Below, in pieces: positions 60,733 through 64,000 of a DNA stretch of 64,000 nucleotides. Source of the stretch: Hyphomicrobium_A sp963726795 (GTDB taxonomy: Bacteria; Pseudomonadota; Alphaproteobacteria; Rhizobiales; Hyphomicrobiaceae); assembly GCA_963726795.1 (NCBI GenBank), contig CAVSDD010000006.1:496001-560000 (forward strand), written 5' to 3'. Position numbers and translations under genes: made by a program. Positions within the stretch are counted from its first letter, which is position 1; each line of letters begins with the position of its first letter. The notes under the pieces were generated by a model. The model was not told the origin of the DNA and ran no database searches. It worked only from the letters and a program-made list of their open reading frames with translations.

Positions 60733-62325
60733 TCAAAGTGCTTGCTGCTGCACCCGGGTCGTCTTCTGGCGCTTGACCAGCAGCTTATTGAGCGCAGAAA
60801 CGTAGGCGCGCGCTGAGGCAACCATCGTATCGGTGTCGGCGCCGCGTCCGGTGACCATGCGACCACCCTCTTCCAGCCGCACCGACACCTCGGCTTGCGC
60901 GTCAGTGCCCTCGGTGACGGCGTGCACCTGGTAGAGGTCGAGCTTCACCTCGTGCGGGACCAGCAGCTTGATCGCGTTGAAGGTTGCATCAACCGGTCCG
61001 TTGCCGGTCGATTGTACGGTCTGCTGCACGCCATCGATGTCGAGCGTCAGCGTTGCCGATTGCGGACCCATGTTGCCCGCGATCACCGTGAGCGATACGA
61101 CCTTCATGCGGTCGTGAGCGTGCGCGATGCCCTCGTCCACCAGCGCCTCGATGTCCTCGTCGTAGACGTGTTTCTTGCGGTCCGCGAGACCCTTGAAGCG
61201 CACGAACGCATCTTCGAACGCGTTCTCGCCCAGTTCGTAGCCCAGCTCCTTCAGCTTGGCGCGGAAGGCATTGCGGCCGGAGTGCTTGCCCATCACCAGC
61301 GAGGTCTTGCCGACGCCGACGGATTCCGGCGTCATGATCTCGTAGGTCTGCTGATACTTCAGGATGCCGTCCTGATGAATACCGCTCTCGTGCGCGAACG
61401 CGTTGCGGCCAACGATCGCTTTGTTGTACTGGACGGGAAAGTTCGTCACTGCGGAAACGAGACGCGAGGCGCGCGACAGCATCGTCGTATCGATGCGCGT
61501 GTCGTAGGGCAGCGCGTCGCGGCGCGTCCGGATCGCCATCACGATCTCCTCAAGCGCGGCATTGCCGGCGCGCTCGCCGATGCCGTTGACGGCGCATTCG
61601 ATCTGGCGTGCTCCGGCATCGAGTGCGGCGAGCGAGTTGGCAACCGCCAGCCCCAGATCGTTGTGGCAATGGGTCGAGAAGATTGCCTTGTCAGAGTTCG
61701 CGACCTGCTCACGCACGGTGCGAAACATTGCGCCATATTCGGCGGGCGTCGCATAGCCAACGGTATCTGGCAGGTTGATCGTCGTGGCGCCGGCCCTGAT
61801 GGCGGCGTCGACGCACTGCACCAGGTAGTCGATCGGCGTGCGGGTGGCATCCATTGCCGACCACTCGACGTCGTCGACAAGATTGCGAGCGCGCGTCACC
61901 GTCGCGGTGATGATCTCCAGCACTTCGGCTTGTGTCTTGCGCATCTGATGCGCGAGGTGGATGGGCGAGGTCGAGACGAACGTGTGAATGCGCCCTCGCT
62001 GCGCGTGCCGCACGGCGTCGCCAGCACGATCGATGTCGGCGGCAATCGCGCGTGCGAGACCGGCAACAGTCGCATTCTTGACGCGCTTCGAAATGGCGCT
62101 CACGGCTTCGAAGTCGCCATCTGAGGCGATGGGGAATCCTGCCTCGATGATATCGACACCCATTGCGTCGAGGCAGTCGGCAACCTCGAGCTTTTCCTCG
62201 AAGGTCATGGTCGCGCCGGGGCATTGCTCGCCGTCGCGCAAGGTGGTGTCGAAGATCCGAACCCAGTCGGCATTGGCTACGGCGGCGTTGCTCGAAGACT
62301 GGGAAGCTTTGGGGTCAGTGCTCAT
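60733..62325 (-). CDS. leuA: 2-isopropylmalate synthase
   Basis: A 530-residue enzyme that condenses acetyl-CoA with 2-ketoisovalerate, the first step of leucine synthesis. The TIM-barrel motif RIFDTTLRDGEQCPG, metal-binding HCHNDLGLAVANSLAA and GIGERAGNAALEE are present, along with HESGIHQDGILKY. A C-terminal LeuA regulatory domain (about residues 400-520) gives leucine feedback inhibition. It is preceded by a Leu-rich leader peptide and hairpins (62350-62551), indicating attenuation. Confidence 0.97.
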   Translation of the reverse strand: MSTDPKASQSSSNAAVANADWVRIFDTTLRDGEQCPGATMTFEEKLEVADCLDAMGVDIIEAGFPIASDGDFEAVSAISKRVKNATVAGLARAIAADIDRAGDAVRHAQRGRIHTFVSTSPIHLAHQMRKTQAEVLEIITATVTRARNLVDDVEWSAMDATRTPIDYLVQCVDAAIRAGATTINLPDTVGYATPAEYGAMFRTVREQVANSDKAIFSTHCHNDLGLAVANSLAALDAGARQIECAVNGIGERAGNAALEEIVMAIRTRRDALPYDTRIDTTMLSRASRLVSAVTNFPVQYNKAIVGRNAFAHESGIHQDGILKYQQTYEIMTPESVGVGKTSLVMGKHSGRNAFRAKLKELGYELGENAFEDAFVRFKGLADRKKHVYDEDIEALVDEGIAHAHDRMKVVSLTVIAGNMGPQSATLTLDIDGVQQTVQSTGNGPVDATFNAIKLLVPHEVKLDLYQVHAVTEGTDAQAEVSVRLEEGGRMVTGRGADTDTMVASARAYVSALNKLLVKRQKTTRVQQQAL

Positions 62326-62349
62326 GATCTTGTCTTTCGCTCGGGGCCA

Positions 62350-62444
62350 GCTCTCGGCGAGAGCGGCGTTGATCCTTTGGCTCGCTCGACTTCATCCCCT
62401 GAGCGCCCGTCCCGGAAAGTGCCGAGACCGTCGAAGCTCAGGGG
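62350..62444 (-). promoter_or_regulatory. Candidate leuA attenuator hairpins
   Basis: On the minus strand CCCCTGAGC (62444-62436) pairs perfectly with GCTCAGGGG (62404-62396). The 5' arm overlaps the leader peptide stop codon. A second hairpin (GCTCTC/GAGAGC, 62364-62350) lies 25 bases from the leuA start. No T run follows either stem, so control may act on translation or by an atypical terminator. Confidence 0.5.
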
Positions 62445-62551
62445 CTCGTAAGGAGGAGGATCAGAGCGGGAAACGCGCACGCCAAAGCGCCGCTGCGGTT
62501 AAACTCCGCGCGGCGGGCATCCGGACCTTCAATGGTAACTGTCGGGCGCAT
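62438..62551 (-). CDS. leuA leader peptide (37 aa)
   Basis: A short reading frame ending 112 bases before leuA. It begins MRPTVTIEGPDARR and ends PALILLLTSP, with CTG-ATC-CTC-CTC-CTT giving four Leu codons in five near its stop. The stop codon lies in the 5' arm of a perfect nine-base stem. Clustered codons of the pathway product before a hairpin are the signature of attenuation leaders, and Leu attenuators ahead of leuA are known in alphaproteobacteria. The ribosome-binding site (AGGA directly before ATG) is poor. Confidence 0.55.
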   Translation of the reverse strand: MRPTVTIEGPDARRAEFNRSGALACAFPALILLLTSP

Positions 62552-62643
62552 TCCTAGCTCTTAGTACATCTCGCAAATTATGGCTAGTGCCGCTGCCAAG
62601 TGGGTTAGTCCACCCGCTGCGAGGCCTTTGCGAAGTCGAGGTT

Positions 62644-63513
62644 TCAGGCCTTTATACCGATGACTGCGCCGCCGTGGTAGCCGCCGGTAACGGTAGCCGC
62701 GAGGGTCGGGGTCTGGGCAGCGAGCTGCTTCTGCGCGTTGTCGGCAAAGATACCGTCTCTCGACAACGGCGACCGGGCGAAATGAGCGAGGCTGTCCCCG
62801 TAGTCGGCTGCGCCCTTGTACACCGCCTCGCATACGGCCTCCGGCATTGCCAGCTGTGAGGTCAGAAGCCGGTTGGCGTAGGTCGTCGCCTTATCGAGGT
62901 TCGGATAAACCTCGAAATGCATGTGCGGAAAGCGGCCCGGATAGCAGCCCGGGAAGATCGTCTTGAAAGAGACGTTGCCGGCGGCATCGGTCAGACCCAC
63001 GCCGCGGAGATAGGTCGCGTCGGGCACGTCGTACATTGAATAGCGGCCGACGGCGTCGCAATGCCAGAGATAAACAGCATTCCCCGCCAATGGCGTGCAC
63101 CCGCGCCCGACATCGAGCAGTGTAAGGCGCAGGTCCAGCGGCGTGCCTGCTGCTACGGGTTTGGACGGATCGAGACTGGAGCGAATGTCGCTGCGGACAA
63201 CGCCGCTGCTGGCCAGCACATTCGCAAGCGTTCCGTGCGCGCTGTTGGAGCCATCCGCGGGAAAGGGGCCAGCCGTCTCTTTCGGGTCAGCGACGCACGC
63301 GTTGCCTTTGGCGTCGGTGCCGATGACCTCGGCTTCGGCTCGACCAAAAACGGCATCATCGCCACACGCACTGAAGAGCCCGGCTAATCCGGCGGCGCCC
63401 AGGAGCGCCAAGGCTCTCCGGCGCGCGATCATAGTTCCCAGATCGTAAGGTAAGCCGAGGTCGTGGTCGTCGGCCGGCTGCGTCGCGGTGAGCCCGCGCG
63501 GTGATCGTTTCAT
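62644..63513 (-). CDS. Exported intradiol dioxygenase family protein
   Basis: A 289-residue protein. The N-terminus has ARRRALALLGAAGLAGLFSAC, a Tat-like or lipoprotein-like signal (twin Arg, then a Cys). The domain resembles protocatechuate/catechol 1,2-dioxygenase beta folds: ETAGPFPADGSN, VYLWHCDAVGRYSMYD, TIFPGCYPGRFPHMHFEVY. WHCDAxGxYS and the HMHFEV histidines are Fe(III)-ligand regions. ATG 63513 is chosen with GGAGG nine bases upstream. The substrate is unknown; extracytoplasmic members of this family are poorly studied. Confidence 0.85.
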   Translation of the reverse strand: MKRSPRGLTATQPADDHDLGLPYDLGTMIARRRALALLGAAGLAGLFSACGDDAVFGRAEAEVIGTDAKGNACVADPKETAGPFPADGSNSAHGTLANVLASSGVVRSDIRSSLDPSKPVAAGTPLDLRLTLLDVGRGCTPLAGNAVYLWHCDAVGRYSMYDVPDATYLRGVGLTDAAGNVSFKTIFPGCYPGRFPHMHFEVYPNLDKATTYANRLLTSQLAMPEAVCEAVYKGAADYGDSLAHFARSPLSRDGIFADNAQKQLAAQTPTLAATVTGGYHGGAVIGIKA

Positions 63514-63615
63514 GCCCATGGCCTCCGGCATTCATTTGTCGCTCCTTCCGCAACGGATCGGGGCAACAAAATCCGGCATTGCAAGAATATCAGGCGTGGG
63601 CGCTCCTACGACCGC

Positions 63616-64000
63616 CTAGAGCGACATGCGGCCTTCAGAGACGCGAACTGCGTTGCCGCCGATGCGTACCGAGGCGAGCTTTCCTCCCGCCACTACCAGC
63701 GTCAACATGATGGCAGAGGGGCGGCCCATTTCCAGGCCCTGCTCGACCGCGCGCCGGTGAGCCCCGTCGGGGAGCGGGTCGAACTCGTTCACGACTGCAG
63801 CGAAGCCTACTGCAGCTGAGCCCGTCGCCGGGTCTTCCGGCACGCCAAGCTGCGGGGCAAACATGCGCGCGTGGAACGACGAGCCATTGTGCACGCACTC
63901 GCGCGTATAGAGGTACACGCCGTCGACCTCACTTGCGGGAAAAGCCTCTGCCCATTGCGCGGCGTTGACGCGGGCTTTGGCAATGGCCTCGAGACTCACG
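63616..64000 (-). CDS. PhzF family protein, C-terminal part (runs off window)
   Basis: The C-terminal ~128 residues of a PhzF/YddE-type isomerase-like protein; its 5' end lies beyond the window. The diagnostic EDPATGSAAVGFAA segment is present, with VEQGLEMGRPS and a final RIGGNAVRVSEGRM. PhzF-fold proteins include phenazine isomerase and amino-acid epimerase-like enzymes; this member's reaction is unknown. Confidence 0.85.
   Translation of the reverse strand, partial: VSLEAIAKARVNAAQWAEAFPASEVDGVYLYTRECVHNGSSFHARMFAPQLGVPEDPATGSAAVGFAAVVNEFDPLPDGAHRRAVEQGLEMGRPSAIMLTLVVAGGKLASVRIGGNAVRVSEGRMSL

Overview
The window is high-GC chromosomal DNA from an alphaproteobacterium, most likely of the order Hyphomicrobiales. 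The evidence is an IalB-family protein, a two-gene efp/epmA/epmB neighbourhood with Lys34 in EF-P, a PhaR-type 'polyhydroxyalkanoic acid system' protein, a COX4_pro_2 oxidase subunit, Ku, SdhE beside mfd and recG, and at least five GGAAC-N16/17-CGTT promoters of the EcfG general stress type. A well-conserved divinyl-chlorophyllide 8-vinyl-reductase (bciA) hints at a phototroph or the descendant of one, but no other photosynthesis gene is present. There is no phage, IS element, CRISPR array or rRNA; one tRNA (Lys, CTT) is present.

Layout. 1-2.4 kb: an OmpR-type two-component system that shares a CTTAC-N6-GTAAG palindrome with a 52-residue secreted protein. 2.8-13.2 kb: a mix of metabolic and envelope genes (MarR regulator, malyl-CoA lyase family enzyme, hspQ, methyltransferase, IalB, a frameshifted peptide-binding protein, an acyl-CoA ligase, bciA). 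13.2-25.6 kb: a conserved housekeeping block (mfd, sdhE, recG, DUF502 membrane protein, a frameshifted TPR/SPOR protein, glmS, glmU). 25.9-31.9 kb: envelope protein, two related zinc metallopeptidases, malonyl-CoA decarboxylase, ABM monooxygenase, a possible CtrA-controlled cysteine-peptidase-like protein and a LprI-like protein. 31.9-37.6 kb: the EF-P beta-lysylation set (efp, epmA, epmB) with an ArsR/SDR pair, an oxidase subunit and an outer-membrane barrel between them. 38-41.5 kb: molybdopterin oxidoreductase and glucokinase.

41.2-51.1 kb is an accessory region of small secreted, membrane and DNA-binding proteins (Ku, PHA-system protein, PRC-barrel, DUF3309, DUF6496, bacterioferritin-like, EF-hand, a 27-residue membrane peptide and a MEDS-HATPase protein). 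Five exact and two near-exact EcfG-type promoters lie in front of these genes, so this stretch reads as a general-stress-response locus. 51.3-58.8 kb is a surface-glycan cluster (hexapeptide acyltransferase, DegT-type aminotransferase, GtrA flippase-like protein, FAD oxidoreductase with a ferredoxin-like cysteine motif, GT39-like membrane glycosyltransferase, OafA-SGNH acyltransferase) ending beside tRNA-Lys. 59-64 kb holds a PilZ protein, an extra MreB, leuA with a Leu-rich leader peptide and hairpin, an intradiol dioxygenase with a Tat-like signal, and the end of a PhzF-family gene.

Five genes are split between two reading frames by apparent one-base indels (about 7528, 21205, 33645, 43390 and 49800). 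Four need one base removed and one needs one base added. Whether these are assembly errors or real decay cannot be told from the sequence alone; one of them artificially fuses epmA to a downstream arsR-type gene.
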